From NCBI RefSeq assembly GCF_023074055.1, contig NZ_JADPKR010000005.1, positions 1 through 64,000 of the forward strand: a DNA stretch of 64,000 nucleotides. Reading direction: 5' to 3'. Positions 7,665 through 16,397 of the stretch are shown here, piece after piece. Position 1 is the first letter of the stretch. Every line of letters starts with the position of its first letter. Below the pieces are notes generated by a model. It saw only the letters and a list, made by a program, of their open reading frames with translations, made no database searches and was not told the origin of the DNA. This DNA comes from Bradyrhizobium sp. 141 (GTDB taxonomy: Bacteria; Pseudomonadota; Alphaproteobacteria; Rhizobiales; Xanthobacteraceae). Position numbers and translations under genes: made by a program.

Positions 7665-9176
7665 ATGACAGTTGCGATCGAGATGGGGCAGACCACGGCG
7701 GGCGCCGCGGCCGCCATGGACCTCGAGGAACTCTTGGCGACCCGCCTCCTCGTGCAGGGCAATTCGGGCTCCGGCAAATCGCATCTGCTGCGGCGGCTGC
7801 TGGAGCAGAGCGCGCCCTGGGTGCAGCAGGCCATCATCGACCCCGAAGGCGATTTCGTCACGCTGGCCGAGCGCTTCGGCCATCTCGTGATCGAGGCCGA
7901 GGATCACACCGAGCGCGGCCTTCAGGTCGCCGGCGAGCGGGCGCGGCTGCATCGAGTCTCCACCGTGCTCAATCTCGAAGGTCTCGACGCCGAGAATCAG
8001 ATGCGCCGTGCGGCCGCGTTTCTCGGCGGGCTGTTCGACGTCAACCGCGACCATTGGTATCCGATGCTCGTCGTCGTCGACGAGGCGCAGCTGTTCGCGC
8101 CGGCGGTCGCGGGCGAAGTCTCCGACGAAGCGCGAAAACTTTCGCTCGGCGCGATGACCAATTTGATGTGCCGCGGCCGCAAGCGTGGCCTCGCCGGCAT
8201 CATCGCGACCCAGCGGCTGGCGAAGCTCGCCAAGAACGTCGCGGCGGAAGCCTCCAATTTCCTGATGGGCCGGACCTTCCTCGACATCGACATGGCGCGC
8301 GCCGCCGATCTGCTCGGCATGGAACGGCGGCAGGCCGAAGCCTTTCGCGACCTCGAGCGCGGACAGTTCATGGCGCTGGGACCTGCGCTGTCGCGCCGTC
8401 CGCTGCGTTTGAACATCGGCCCGACCGCGACCAGCCCGCGCAATTCCACACCGCGGCTGATGCCGCTGCCGGAGGCCGCGCTCGAGGATATGCGCGCCGT
8501 GATCCTGGCCGCACCGCCGCCCGATGCCAGCCGGCCGCAGCGACGGCCCGCGCCGGATCTGCTCGAGCAGCTCCGCGCCGCGAAGGCCGCAACGCCGGAG
8601 ATTCGGCCGGACGTGGTGGAGGTGATGGTCAGCGCCGAGGAGCTCGCCGAGCGGCGCGAGCGCGTGGATCGTACGCTGCGCGCCGTGCTCGCCGAACCCG
8701 ACGCCGGCTTCCGCGCCATCGGCGTGCTCTATCAGGAGTTCGTGGTCCGCTGCCGCATCGAGGGCCTCGGCTCGGCGGTGCCCGATCTCAACGAATTCCG
8801 CCGCATGCTGACGCATGCCCGCGCCGGGCTTGGTGCTGACATCGCCGGGGACGATGCCTGGCAGGACGTGTCGCTGCGCGCCTCGATCCTGCCCGACGAC
8901 ATGCAGGGCGTGTTCATGATGATCGCGCGTGCAGCGAAGGAAGGCTGGCCGTGTCCCGGCGACGCCGCGATCGCGCGGGCCTATGGCTCGCATTCGCTGC
9001 GAAGGGCGCAGCGGCTGCTCGGCTATATGGAGGAGCAGGGCCTGATCGTGGTCCAGCTCGACGGTGGCGGGCGCCGGATCGTGACGCTGGTCGAGCTGGC
9101 CTGGGCCACGGCCCCCGGCGATCCCAATGGGGACGATCTGCCGGCCGAGCCGGCGCGTAGCGCGGCTTCGGCGTGA
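7665..9176 (+). CDS. HerA-like ATPase (DUF87 type)
   Basis: 503 residues. Walker A is GNSGSGKS (residues 32-39) and Walker B is LVVVDEAQLF with the acidic pair at 139-140. Between them lies DPEGDF, and after them CRGRKRG and IIATQRLAKL, the pattern of the HerA/FtsK-like hexameric helicases. The C-terminal third (about 330-490) is a helical, winged-helix-like region ending IARAYGSHSLRRAQRLLGYM. Classical HerA works with the nuclease NurA in DNA-end resection; no nuclease gene is adjacent, so a role in DNA processing or in a mobile-element or defence context is open. The reading frame is intact and base composition matches the surroundings. Confidence 0.85.
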   Translation: MTVAIEMGQTTAGAAAAMDLEELLATRLLVQGNSGSGKSHLLRRLLEQSAPWVQQAIIDPEGDFVTLAERFGHLVIEAEDHTERGLQVAGERARLHRVSTVLNLEGLDAENQMRRAAAFLGGLFDVNRDHWYPMLVVVDEAQLFAPAVAGEVSDEARKLSLGAMTNLMCRGRKRGLAGIIATQRLAKLAKNVAAEASNFLMGRTFLDIDMARAADLLGMERRQAEAFRDLERGQFMALGPALSRRPLRLNIGPTATSPRNSTPRLMPLPEAALEDMRAVILAAPPPDASRPQRRPAPDLLEQLRAAKAATPEIRPDVVEVMVSAEELAERRERVDRTLRAVLAEPDAGFRAIGVLYQEFVVRCRIEGLGSAVPDLNEFRRMLTHARAGLGADIAGDDAWQDVSLRASILPDDMQGVFMMIARAAKEGWPCPGDAAIARAYGSHSLRRAQRLLGYMEEQGLIVVQLDGGGRRIVTLVELAWATAPGDPNGDDLPAEPARSAASA

Positions 9177-9190
9177 TAGGAGATGGAGGT

Positions 9191-9276
9191 CGTCATGCCC
9201 GGGCTTGTCCCGGGCATCCACGTTCTTCGTGCCGTGAAGCAAGACGTGGATGGCCGGGTCAAGCCCGGCCATGACG
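9191..9276. repeat. Palindromic intergenic repeat between convergent genes
   Basis: Left arm 9191-9223 (CGTCATGCCCGGGCTTGTCC then CGGGCATCCACGT) is almost the reverse complement of right arm 9244-9276, with CGGGC/GCCCG mini-palindromes inside each arm and a 20-base spacer. It lies in the 121-base gap between the convergent ATPase and livF genes. From memory, very similar units are scattered through many alphaproteobacterial genomes. It could serve as a two-way transcription stop. Confidence 0.85.
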
Positions 9277-9297
9277 TGGAGAGGTCAGCGCACTGCG

Positions 9298-10038
9298 TCA
9301 GGCAGCCTCGGAGCCGCCGAGATAGGCGTCGCGGATTCGAGGATCGTCCTTCAGCGCCCGCGCCGGGCCTGACAGCACGATCTTGCCGGTCTGGAGCACA
9401 TAGGCCTCATGCGCGATCTCGAGCGCGAGGCTGGCGTTCTGCTCGACCATGAACACCGAGACGCCTTCCTGGTTGATGGTGCGGATCAGCTCCAGCACGC
9501 GGTCGACATAGAGTGGCGACAGGCCCATGGTTGGCTCGTCCATCACGATCATGCGCGGCCGGCTCATCAGCGCCCGCGCCATTGCCACCATCTGCTGCTC
9601 ACCGCCGGAGAGCGAGCCGGCGCGCTGCGATAGCCGCTGGCCGAGCTTCGGAAACAATGTGAGCATCTTGTCGAGATCCTGCGCGATCGCCTCGCGGTCG
9701 TTGCGGACAAAGGCGCCCATCAGGATGTTCTCGCGCACGCTCATGTCCGCGAACAGTCGCCGTGCCTCCGGCACCGAGGCGATGCCGCGGCGCACGATCT
9801 GCGGCGTGGAGAGGCCGAGCAGCGAGGCGCCGTCGAAGCTCACCTCGCCGGAGCGCGGCTTCACGAGACCCAAGATAATCTTCATCGTCGTCGACTTGCC
9901 GCTGGCATTGCCGCCGAGCAGGCAGACGATATGGCCGCGTGTGACCGATATCGACAGGTCGAAATGGACCTGGGCCTGGCCGTAGAAGGTGTTGACGCCC
10001 GTGAGCGCGAGCAGCGGTTCGGCAGAAGCGTTGGTCAT
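9298..10038 (-). CDS. livF: Branched-chain-type ABC transporter ATPase, LivF subfamily
   Basis: 246-residue nucleotide-binding subunit. Walker A is GGNASGKST (about residues 38-46), the signature is LSGGEQQM, and Walker B is MIVMDEPTMGL followed by the switch His region. The short LivF-type C-terminus (ALKDDPRIRDAYLGG) is present. It overlaps livG by four bases (ATGA), and it is the last gene of the operon that runs leftward from 17180. It powers import of the ligand bound by the protein encoded at 12755. Confidence 0.95.
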   Translation of the reverse strand: MTNASAEPLLALTGVNTFYGQAQVHFDLSISVTRGHIVCLLGGNASGKSTTMKIILGLVKPRSGEVSFDGASLLGLSTPQIVRRGIASVPEARRLFADMSVRENILMGAFVRNDREAIAQDLDKMLTLFPKLGQRLSQRAGSLSGGEQQMVAMARALMSRPRMIVMDEPTMGLSPLYVDRVLELIRTINQEGVSVFMVEQNASLALEIAHEAYVLQTGKIVLSGPARALKDDPRIRDAYLGGSEAA

Positions 10039-10877
10039 GCCGCGCTCTCCTGCTCCGTCGCCAAGCCGTGGCCGAGATAGGCCTCGATCACCTTGGGATC
10101 GCCCCGCACCTCCTCGCCCGGCCCTTCCGCGATCTTTTTGCCCTCATCCATGACGACGACGCGGTCGGACAGGCGCATCACCATTTCCAGCTTGTGCTCG
10201 ATCAGGAGGATGGTCAGCCCTTCCGCCTTGAGTTCGGCGACGAGACCCTGCATCTCCGCGGTCTCGGTCGGATTCATGCCGGCGGTCGGCTCGTCGAGCA
10301 GGAGCAGGCGCGGCTTCAGCGCGAGCGCGCGTGCGATCTCGACACGGCGGCGGTTGGCGTAGGAGAGGCTGTAGGCCGGCTGGTCGATCCGCGGCAGCAG
10401 CCGCTCGCCGAAGCGGGCGAGAATGGCTTTCATCTCTTCCCGCAGTTTCTCCTCTTCGGCCTTGACGCTTGAGGGGCGCAGCAGCGCGAGACCCAGCTCC
10501 AGCAGCGGGCCGATCACCGGCACGGCCGGCTTCACCGCGCGCAGCCGCGTGTGGGCGCCGATCAGGACGTTATCCATGACACTGAGATTGCCGAAGACGC
10601 GGCCGAGCTGAAAGGTACGCGCGATGCCTTCGGCAGCGAGCCGCTCCGGCGACAGGCCCGTGACGTCCTGCCCTTCGAAGCTGACAGTACCGGCATCGGG
10701 TCGGTCGAGTCCGGTCACGAGATTGAACAGCGTGGTCTTGCCGGCGCCGTTCGGGCCGATGATGCTGATGAGCTCGCCCTTGGCGAGATCGAGATCGATC
10801 GCGTCGACCGCGGTGAGGCCGCCGAAGCGCCGCGTCAGCCCGCGCAGCGACAACAGGGATTTCAGTTGCTCCCCCAT
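10035..10877 (-). CDS. livG: Branched-chain-type ABC transporter ATPase, LivG subfamily
   Basis: 280 residues. Walker A is IIGPNGAGKTTLFNL and Walker B is LLLLDEPTAGMNPTE. The longer LivG-type C-terminal tail (IAEGPGEEVRGDPKVIEAYLG) is present. The signature loop reads SYANRRRVEIARAL, the degenerate form usual in LivG. Its start overlaps the permease stop by one base and its stop overlaps livF, so the three genes are probably translationally coupled. Confidence 0.95.
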   Translation of the reverse strand: MGEQLKSLLSLRGLTRRFGGLTAVDAIDLDLAKGELISIIGPNGAGKTTLFNLVTGLDRPDAGTVSFEGQDVTGLSPERLAAEGIARTFQLGRVFGNLSVMDNVLIGAHTRLRAVKPAVPVIGPLLELGLALLRPSSVKAEEEKLREEMKAILARFGERLLPRIDQPAYSLSYANRRRVEIARALALKPRLLLLDEPTAGMNPTETAEMQGLVAELKAEGLTILLIEHKLEMVMRLSDRVVVMDEGKKIAEGPGEEVRGDPKVIEAYLGHGLATEQESAA

Positions 10878-12700
10878 CAGATCGTCCCCAACAGACCCTG
10901 CGGCCTGAACCGCACGAGCAGCAGCAGCACGATGCCGTAGATCAGGATGCGGTACTCGGCCGCGATCCTGAAGAGCTCGGGCAGGCCGACCAGCGCGACC
11001 GATCCGACAATCGCGCCGACCACATTGCCGAGGCCGCCCAGGATCACGACGGTCAGCGCCAGGATCGATTGCTGGGTGTTGAAGGTCTCGTGGTTGATGT
11101 AGGAATACAGATGCGCCGCAATGCCGCCGCTGATTCCGGCGGCGAACCCGCCGAAGATGAAGGCGAGCGATTTGTAGCGGTTCAGGCTGAGTCCATAGGC
11201 GCGCGCGGCGATGTCGTCGTCGCGGATGGCGCGAAAGCTGCGGCCGAGATGCGAGGTGAGCAACCGCCCCTGCAGCAGCGCCAGCACCACCATCACCGCG
11301 AAACTGAACCAGTAGATCGAGGTTGGGCTGATCAAATCGTAGCCGAACAGCGACAGCGGCGGGATGCCGGAGATGCCGATCGGCCCGCGCGTGACGCTCT
11401 CCCAGTTCAGGATCACCAGCGAGACGATCTCGCCGATGGCGAGCGTCGCGATCGACACATAATGCCCGCGCAGGCGGAACGACGGCGAGATCAGCGCGGT
11501 GCCGAGCGCAGCGCTCATCAGGCCACCGCCGATGATGGCGAGGCCGACCGGCACCGAGAACGTCAGCGACAGCAATGCCGAGCTATAGGCGCCGATCGCG
11601 AGCAGCGCGGCGTGGCCGAGCGAGACCTGGCCGATCGTGCCCGCAACCAGCGTCAGGCTAAGCGCGAGCATGCCGAGCAGCCAGGCGTTGATCAGGGTCT
11701 GGAGCACGTAGAACGAGACCGGGAACAACGGCAGAACCGCGAAACCGCCGGCCGCAACGGCCAGGGCCCAGCGCGGAATGCGCACGGGGCGGCTCGGCGC
11801 GATGAACGTGCCGGTGAGCGGCTCGGGCGGCGCCTGCCGCGCGCTGGCGAACAGGCCGTTCGGGCGCAGCACGAGCACGACGACCAGCAGCAGGAACGCG
11901 AACAGATTGCGGTAGCTGGTGCCGAACACGGCAACGCCGTAGCTTTCCACCAATCCGAGCAGCAGGCTGCCGATCACCGCGCCAGGCACGTTGCCGGCGC
12001 CCCCGACGACTTCCGCGACGACGCCCTTGAGCGTCGCCTGAAGGCTCATCGCGGTGTCGATCTGGTTGTAGTACATGCCGACCAGCATGCCGGAGACGCC
12101 GCCGAGCGCGGCCGCGATGCCGAACACCGCCTGATTGACGCGGTTGACGTCGACGCCCATCTGCATCGCGGCGTCGCGATCCTGCGCGGTGGCGCGCACC
12201 GCCCAGCCGAGCTTGGAGTAACGCAGGAACACGAACAGCAGCAGCGCGCTGGTGAGGCCGACGCCGGCGATCAGCAGGTCGAGCGGACCGATGGTGCCGC
12301 CGCCGACCTGGAAGCGGACGTCCGGCAACTGGCTCGGCAGTGCGCGCGGATTGGGCGAGAAGGTCAGCATCACCAGCTGGTCTAGCACGAAGCTGATGCC
12401 GATCGTCGCCAGCAGCGGCGCGATGCGCACCGAGTTCTGCAGCGGACGAAGCCCGAACCGCTCGATGATCAATCCGACGATCGCGGCAGCCACGGCGACC
12501 ACGATGATGGTGAGCGGCAGCGGCGTATGAAGCTGCACCACCGCCACCCAGCCGATATAGGCGCCGACGAGATAGATCGAGCCCTGCGCAAAGTTGATCA
12601 GCCGGCTGACGCCGAAGATCAGCGCGAGCCCGACCGCAACGAGGGCGTAGACATTGCCGACGATCAGCCCGTTGATCGTGTAATCGAGCCAGGAAGACAC
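10877..12700 (-). CDS. Fused LivH-LivM ABC permease
   Basis: 607 residues, about twice the length of one LivH (roughly 290). Residues 1-290 are a full LivH unit ([20 protein letters not shown] near the start, [16 protein letters not shown] near its end). A short polar linker (about residues 290-310, [12 protein letters not shown]) leads into a full LivM unit ([20 protein letters not shown], then [20 protein letters not shown]). The fusion provides both transmembrane halves of the importer in one chain. The frame is continuous, so this is a genuine fusion and not a sequencing artefact. Substrate class (amino acid, amide, organic acid or sulfur compound) cannot be read from the permease. Confidence 0.93.
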   Translation of the reverse strand: MSSWLDYTINGLIVGNVYALVAVGLALIFGVSRLINFAQGSIYLVGAYIGWVAVVQLHTPLPLTIIVVAVAAAIVGLIIERFGLRPLQNSVRIAPLLATIGISFVLDQLVMLTFSPNPRALPSQLPDVRFQVGGGTIGPLDLLIAGVGLTSALLLFVFLRYSKLGWAVRATAQDRDAAMQMGVDVNRVNQAVFGIAAALGGVSGMLVGMYYNQIDTAMSLQATLKGVVAEVVGGAGNVPGAVIGSLLLGLVESYGVAVFGTSYRNLFAFLLLVVVLVLRPNGLFASARQAPPEPLTGTFIAPSRPVRIPRWALAVAAGGFAVLPLFPVSFYVLQTLINAWLLGMLALSLTLVAGTIGQVSLGHAALLAIGAYSSALLSLTFSVPVGLAIIGGGLMSAALGTALISPSFRLRGHYVSIATLAIGEIVSLVILNWESVTRGPIGISGIPPLSLFGYDLISPTSIYWFSFAVMVVLALLQGRLLTSHLGRSFRAIRDDDIAARAYGLSLNRYKSLAFIFGGFAAGISGGIAAHLYSYINHETFNTQQSILALTVVILGGLGNVVGAIVGSVALVGLPELFRIAAEYRILIYGIVLLLLVRFRPQGLLGTI

Positions 12701-12726
12701 GCAGCGTTCCTACTGAAGGGAGAACG

Positions 12727-12748
12727 GGCTGGAGCGATCGCTCCAGCC
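12727..12748. other. Perfect 22-bp palindrome between binding-protein and permease genes
   Basis: GGCTGGAGCGA and its exact reverse complement abut with no loop, six bases after the binding-protein stop and 26 bases before the permease ATG. In RNA it folds into a strong hairpin. In ABC operons such hairpins often stabilise or separate the highly expressed binding-protein message from the permease genes. No T-tract follows, so it is not a standard terminator. Confidence 0.75.
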
Positions 12749-12754
12749 ATGAAG

Positions 12755-13912
12755 TCAAGTCGGCTTGCCGTCCCAGAGCGCGAACTGGCCCTTGCGGACG
12801 ACCAGCTCGGCATTCATCGCGCCCTTGACGCGGCGGCTCTCGACGTCGAACGTCGCGGCGCCGAAGATGACGCTGGAGACGTCCTTCACCTTGGCGAAAG
12901 CGTCGCGGATGGCGCGGCGATCGGTGCCACCGATCTTCACCACAGCGGCCGCCATGTTCATCGCGTCATAAGAATAGGCATTGAAGGCGTCGGGCTCCTG
13001 CCCGCCATACTTTGCCTTGAAGCCGGCGATGAACTTCTTCACCTCCGGCCTGGGATCCTCTGGGAAGTAGCGGGTGCCGAGATGGACGTCCTCGACCGCC
13101 TCGCCGCCGAGCTCGATGAATTTCGGTGAGTAGACCGAGCTTGCGGCGCAGATCAGCTGCTTGAGTCCGACCTGCCGCGCCTGGCGCGCGATCAGCGCAC
13201 CGTCGGAATAATAGGAGATCAGGATCAGGCCGTCCGGACTGGCGTCGCGCACGCGCACCAGCGTGGAGCGGAAGTCGCGCTCCTCCGCGATGTAGCCCTC
13301 AGTCACCGCGATCTCGGCGCCGTATTCCTTCGCCGCCTTGACGAAATAGTCGCGGCTGGTGCGGCCCCAATCGGTGTTGAGGTGCAGCACGGCGAGCTTC
13401 TTGAGACCGAGACGCTTCACGGCATAGGCCGCCAGCAGCGGCTGCTCGTCGGCCTGACTGACGGACGTGCTCCACATGAAGTCACCGCCCTTGGTGAAGT
13501 CGGGATGCGAGTTGGTGAAGCCGAACTGCACGAGGCCGCCGCGCTGGTAGATCGGCGAGGCTGCCATCGAGGCGGGACTCGAGAAATCGCCAAGCTCCAT
13601 GACGATGCGGGGATCGGAAACGAACTTCTGGGCGATCGCCACCGACTGGCGCGGATCGCTCTGGCTGTCCTCGAATTGGTAGGCAAGCTTGCGGCCGTTG
13701 ATTCCGCCGGCAGCCGTGATCTCGTCGAGTGCGAGATCAAAACCCTGCTTCCACTGCGTGCCGTATTGCGCGTTCGGTCCCGTGAGCGGACCGCTGACGC
13801 CGAGCAGGATCGGTTCGGACGATTGCGCAAAGGCGGCGCGCGAGAAGGTTGCGCCCGCCATCAAGGCGGCGAGCGAGCCCTTGACCAGGGTACGACGATC
13901 GATGTTGCTCAT
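12755..13912 (-). CDS. Periplasmic binding protein of a branched-chain-type ABC importer
   Basis: 385 residues from ATG 13912, chosen for the GGAG site upstream; the open frame extends 13 codons further. The N-terminus is a twin-arginine-like signal (DRRTLVKGSLAALMAG ... RAAFA). The mature part has the peripla_BP_6 (LivJ/LivK) pattern: ILLGVSGPLTGPNAQYGTQW, then LDEITAAGGINGRKL, DPRQSVAIAQKFV and EYGAEIAVTEGYIAEERDF. The partner permease and ATPases follow directly. The coupled monooxygenase and CMD genes suggest a xenobiotic-like or sulfur-containing ligand and not leucine; that is inference. Confidence 0.9.
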   Translation of the reverse strand: MSNIDRRTLVKGSLAALMAGATFSRAAFAQSSEPILLGVSGPLTGPNAQYGTQWKQGFDLALDEITAAGGINGRKLAYQFEDSQSDPRQSVAIAQKFVSDPRIVMELGDFSSPASMAASPIYQRGGLVQFGFTNSHPDFTKGGDFMWSTSVSQADEQPLLAAYAVKRLGLKKLAVLHLNTDWGRTSRDYFVKAAKEYGAEIAVTEGYIAEERDFRSTLVRVRDASPDGLILISYYSDGALIARQARQVGLKQLICAASSVYSPKFIELGGEAVEDVHLGTRYFPEDPRPEVKKFIAGFKAKYGGQEPDAFNAYSYDAMNMAAAVVKIGGTDRRAIRDAFAKVKDVSSVIFGAATFDVESRRVKGAMNAELVVRKGQFALWDGKPT

Positions 13913-13972
13913 GCACGGCTCCATCCACTCAGGTGTTGAAACAAGCAGCAATTCCCATGCCGGCGAGATTGC

Positions 13973-14551
13973 CTATTTCGAAGGCTCGCCGAGCGACAGC
14001 ATCAGCCGGTTCGCCCAGTTGAAGAACGAGGCACCATTGATGACGTCGACGATCTCGGCATCGTCGAGCCCAGCGTGGCGCAGCTCGGCGATATTGTCAG
14101 GACCGAACGCGATCGGCGTCGCGGCCAGTGCCACCGACGCCTTGACGATGGCGTTCCAGCGCTCACCAAGATCGGCCTCGACGCCTTCGTCGAGCAGGCG
14201 CTGCACGTCCTCGCGGCGCTTGGAATAGGTGCTGGCAAAGCGCGCATGCACCGAAGCGCAATAGATGCAACCATTGTAGCGCGAGGTCGCGGCAGCGGCG
14301 AGCTCGCGCTCGGCGCGCGGCAGGCCGTCGACGACATTGTAAAAGATGTCCTTGTCGGTCTTGGTGCGGGCTTCCAGCACTTCGGGATCGCGCACCAGGA
14401 GGCGGAAATACTCCGACTTGGCGCGGGCGCGATCGACGAGGCCGGCGTAATGCCGTTCGGTCAGCTCGGCCTCGGGCAGCGGATCGATCCACGACACCCA
14501 GCCCAGTTCATCCTGGGTAAAGACGACGGGGGGATTAACGGTGGCGCTCAT
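13973..14551 (-). CDS. Peroxidase-related AhpD-like protein (Avi_7169-type)
   Basis: 192 residues of the carboxymuconolactone-decarboxylase/AhpD fold. The redox motif CIYCASVHARFAS (CxxCxxxH) is intact, as in alkylhydroperoxidase AhpD, where the cysteines reduce peroxides. The N-terminal part (WVSWIDPLPEAELTERHYAG) matches my recollection of the protein type found next to KPN_01858-type monooxygenases. It sits 15 bases from a second CMD-fold gene lacking these cysteines. Together they probably form a partner pair handling a reactive product of the flavin monooxygenase at 15205. Confidence 0.8.
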   Translation of the reverse strand: MSATVNPPVVFTQDELGWVSWIDPLPEAELTERHYAGLVDRARAKSEYFRLLVRDPEVLEARTKTDKDIFYNVVDGLPRAERELAAAATSRYNGCIYCASVHARFASTYSKRREDVQRLLDEGVEADLGERWNAIVKASVALAATPIAFGPDNIAELRHAGLDDAEIVDVINGASFFNWANRLMLSLGEPSK

Positions 14552-14566
14552 GATTGCGGCCTCCTC

Positions 14567-15169
14567 TTATGCGTTCGCTGCGGCGAGCGTGCGCAGCCCG
14601 CTGACGACGCGCAGCTGAAACGACAGGAACGCGACGAGCTGGGAGAAGGTGACGATGCCGGTGTTCGACCAGCCGGCGTCCAGCAGCGCTTTCATGTCGG
14701 CGGACGCGGCATCGCGCGGCCGGAACACCAGGAGATGCGCATGCTCGAGCGCTGCGACGAGCCTGGCGCCAAGCGCCGGCTTGCTCGCCGCGCTCACGCG
14801 ATAAATCAGGCCGGCGGTGTTCTCGGCCGACAGCGGACCGGCAGGATACGAGCCATACGGCCCCGAGGTCCTGCCTCGCGTAATCTCTGCCTCGATCGCT
14901 TCCAGCAGGAGCGCACCATCCTCGTTCGCTGCAAGTTTCTCGCGATAGAAGGCGGCAACGGGGGATTCGCCATGAAGTCCGGTCACGAAGGCTGCGACCG
15001 CGGCGCGCTCGGCAAGCGAGAAATCGCTCACGTCGATCGGCTCGAACAGTGAGAGATAGCTCTTCTGCGCATTCTCGCGCGCCTGCAGGCGGCGGGTGCG
15101 GATGACGTCCAGACCTGAGCCTGGTTCGATCCCGGCGATCGTGTCGATGATATCCTGCGTACTCATCAT
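14567..15169 (-). CDS. CMD-fold protein without redox cysteines (Avi_7170-type)
   Basis: 200 residues, related in fold to its downstream neighbour but with no CxxC motif: the equivalent region reads AALEHAHLLVFRPRDAA. AhpD-like folds that lose the cysteines are seen in non-redox family members. The pairing of this type with an AhpD-type protein and a luciferase-like monooxygenase is a recurrent gene cassette as I remember it. It lies 35 bases after the monooxygenase and 15 before the AhpD-type gene in one operon. The reaction is unknown. Confidence 0.72.
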   Translation of the reverse strand: MMSTQDIIDTIAGIEPGSGLDVIRTRRLQARENAQKSYLSLFEPIDVSDFSLAERAAVAAFVTGLHGESPVAAFYREKLAANEDGALLLEAIEAEITRGRTSGPYGSYPAGPLSAENTAGLIYRVSAASKPALGARLVAALEHAHLLVFRPRDAASADMKALLDAGWSNTGIVTFSQLVAFLSFQLRVVSGLRTLAAANA

Positions 15170-15204
15170 TCAGCCTCGTGCAACGCGATGCTCTTCATGT
15201 CCGA

Positions 15205-16239
15205 TCAACCCGCCAGCGCCACATCGGGCGCGGTCCGAATCCAGCCCAGCGCGGGCGCAACCTTCTCCGCGACCAGCTCGATCGAGCGCAGGATGTAGGG
15301 ATGCGGCGCATCGACCGAATGCGCCTGGAAGACGAGGTCGGTCACCCGCTCCAGCGTGGCATCCGCGCGGAGCGAGGCGATGACGTCGTCGGCCGCGCCG
15401 ACATGGGTGTCGAACGCCGTGATCATCTCCTCCAGCGTCTCGCCCGGCTTGGCGTGGCCGCCCTTGAGAAACTGAGGGAGCGCGCGCCGCAGCCCGATAT
15501 CGGCAAGGCGCATCGCTTCAGTCCGGTCGTCGGCGACGAAGACGCTGCGCGAGGCCATGATGCGGGGCTCGCATCCCGGCGGCAGCGCTTCCAGATAGGC
15601 GTCGATCACCGGATTCTGGATCTCCGCCAGCGTGGCCTTCGGCGCCTCCTTGGTTCGCGGCTGGGTGCGCGACAGCAACAGGCCGTCGCCCGCCTTGCCG
15701 GCGCGGGCGCCGCCCGCGACCGAGAACGTGGCCTGCCAGATGCGCTTGTCCAGTTGCGGCCGTTGCGGATAGATCGTATCGCCGCCATCGAGCGGCTTGC
15801 CGACCAGGGCGGTGCGGACGACCTCCAGATTGCGCGCAAAAATTTCGTTGCGCTGGGCGCTGTCGAGGCCGAAGGCGGCGAAGGCCGACGGATTGCCGCC
15901 GGTGCCGACGCCGAGCTCGAAGCGGCCGTTGCAGAGCAGATCCAGCACCGCCGCATCCTCCGCCACCCGCACCGCGTTCTCCAGCGGCAGCGTGACGATG
16001 CCGGTGCCGAGGCGGATGCGCGAGGTTTGGGCTGCGACGTAGCCGAGGAAGGTGAAGGGCGACGGCAGGCCGCCCTCGCGCTCGTGGAAATGATGCTGCG
16101 CGATCCACGCGGAATCGAGGCCCGCCTTTTCGGCGCGCACGATCTGCTCGGCCGCGAAGCGGTATCGCTCGGCGGGCGGGGCCTCGTCGAGAAGCCGCGT
16201 GAAGAACCCCAGGCGTTTCAGATTTGCAAAGCGTTTCAT
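15205..16239 (-). CDS. FMN-dependent luciferase-like monooxygenase (KPN_01858-type)
   Basis: 344 residues with the bacterial-luciferase TIM-barrel pattern: an N-terminal strand RLGFFTRLLDEA, AWIAQHHFHEREGGLPSP (conserved active-site HH region), IRLGTGIVTLPLENAVRVAE and GRFELGVGTGGNPSAF, the phosphate/flavin loop. Members use FMNH2 from a separate reductase to oxidise aldehydes, sulfonates, thioethers or amines. No reductase gene is adjacent. Company with two CMD proteins, a Liv-type importer and a MetQ-like protein favours a sulfur- or nitrogen-containing substrate, but the sequence alone does not fix it. Confidence 0.85.
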   Translation of the reverse strand: MKRFANLKRLGFFTRLLDEAPPAERYRFAAEQIVRAEKAGLDSAWIAQHHFHEREGGLPSPFTFLGYVAAQTSRIRLGTGIVTLPLENAVRVAEDAAVLDLLCNGRFELGVGTGGNPSAFAAFGLDSAQRNEIFARNLEVVRTALVGKPLDGGDTIYPQRPQLDKRIWQATFSVAGGARAGKAGDGLLLSRTQPRTKEAPKATLAEIQNPVIDAYLEALPPGCEPRIMASRSVFVADDRTEAMRLADIGLRRALPQFLKGGHAKPGETLEEMITAFDTHVGAADDVIASLRADATLERVTDLVFQAHSVDAPHPYILRSIELVAEKVAPALGWIRTAPDVALAG

Positions 16240-16313
16240 GCGACCCCTGTCGGGCGAGGATGGCCAGACTGGCGATGATGTCGGTTACTGCTGCTCCAGA
16301 CAAGCGGGCATTG

Positions 16314-16359
16314 CGCAAGGCTCATACGCAAGGCACATACGCAAGGCTCATGCGCAACG
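16314..16359. repeat. Short tandem repeat, 13-bp unit, 3 to 3.5 copies
   Basis: CGCAAGGCTCATA, CGCAAGGCACATA and CGCAAGGCTCATG follow each other, then a partial CGCAACGCT. The repeat lies in the 158-base gap between the MetQ-like gene and the monooxygenase gene. There are no spacers, so it is not CRISPR-like. It may be a slippage product or a spacer-length element in the intergenic leader. Confidence 0.85.
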
Positions 16360-16397
16360 CTGCGGGATCGCCCCTGCGCTGGAGCAGGGCAGATTGC

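Noticed and set aside
7461..9272. 603-codon minus-strand frame opposite the HerA-like ATPase
   Set aside because: The plus-strand frame has Walker A and B motifs; the minus frame runs through a palindromic repeat and has no domain.
10877..12700. Two separate permease genes joined by a sequencing error
   Set aside because: The reading frame is continuous with a plausible linker and no frameshift is needed; LivH-LivM fusions are known.
16314..16359. CRISPR-like repeat
   Set aside because: Units are directly abutting without spacers, and no cas genes occur in the window.
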